In this document: positions 5,551 through 5,578 of the stretch, piece after piece
Numbering within the stretch: the first letter of the stretch is position 1
How the letters are laid out: every line of letters begins with the position of its first letter
From: an uncultured Clostridia bacterium
GTDB lineage: Bacteria > Bacillota_A > Clostridia > Christensenellales > Aristaeellaceae
Direction of reading: 5' to 3'
Length of the DNA: 5,578 bases
NCBI GenBank assembly: GCA_947165745.1
Contig: CAMVBO010000140.1
Span: forward strand, 1-5,578
The notes under the pieces: generated by a model
What the model saw: the letters and a program-made list of their open reading frames with translations, nothing else
What the model was told of the DNA's origin: nothing
Database searches by the model: none
Translations under genes and position numbers: made by a program

Positions 5551-5578
5551 AAATGTGTGTGTTGTTTGTATCTTCAAC

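Noticed and set aside
5549..5578. Possible last codons of an upstream gene at the right edge
   Set aside because: One frame ends in TAG at 5551-5549 and another in TGA at 5576-5574, but at most nine codons are visible, so no gene can be supported.

Overview
The window holds a single run of genes, all on the minus strand, from a GC-rich bacterium. Strong GGAGG-type ribosome binding sites, a classic low-complexity signal peptide, and Glu/Asp-rich mature domains suggest an anaerobic gut-type member of Firmicutes/Clostridia. That placement is inference from style; nothing in the window fixes the taxon.

In transcription order (right to left) the genes are: a P19/Tp34-family extracytoplasmic metal-binding protein (5535-4984); a polytopic membrane protein with a C-terminal DUF2318 Fe-S-type cysteine domain (4790-3501); an FtsX/MacB-like ABC permease (3484-2186); a second FtsX/MacB-like permease carrying an inserted FMN-binding domain (2042-516); and the start of the matching ABC ATPase (512-1, cut by the window edge). 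This order matches the P19 iron-uptake locus known from Campylobacter jejuni (cj1658-cj1663), where the FTR1-type iron permease gene lies just upstream of p19. Here that position is outside the right edge.

The last three genes are tightly packed except for one 143-nt gap between the two permeases, which carries a miniature inverted-repeat element. A 193-nt gap follows the P19 gene and holds two strong hairpins and a perfect 16-bp palindrome. These could set the ratio of the P19 protein to the membrane parts or mark a second, regulated promoter.

The most interesting point is the second permease. Its outside domain is split by about 140 residues containing an FMN_bind domain with an intact D-A-L-S-G-A-T flavinylation motif. 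The paralogous permease next door has only a short loop at exactly the same place. Together with the DUF2318 cysteine domain and the metal-binding P19 protein, this suggests an envelope system that couples a covalently bound flavin, a membrane redox protein and an ABC-type motor to iron acquisition, probably by reducing or releasing Fe at the outer face of the membrane. The families are recognised with confidence; the flavin-driven mechanism is inference.
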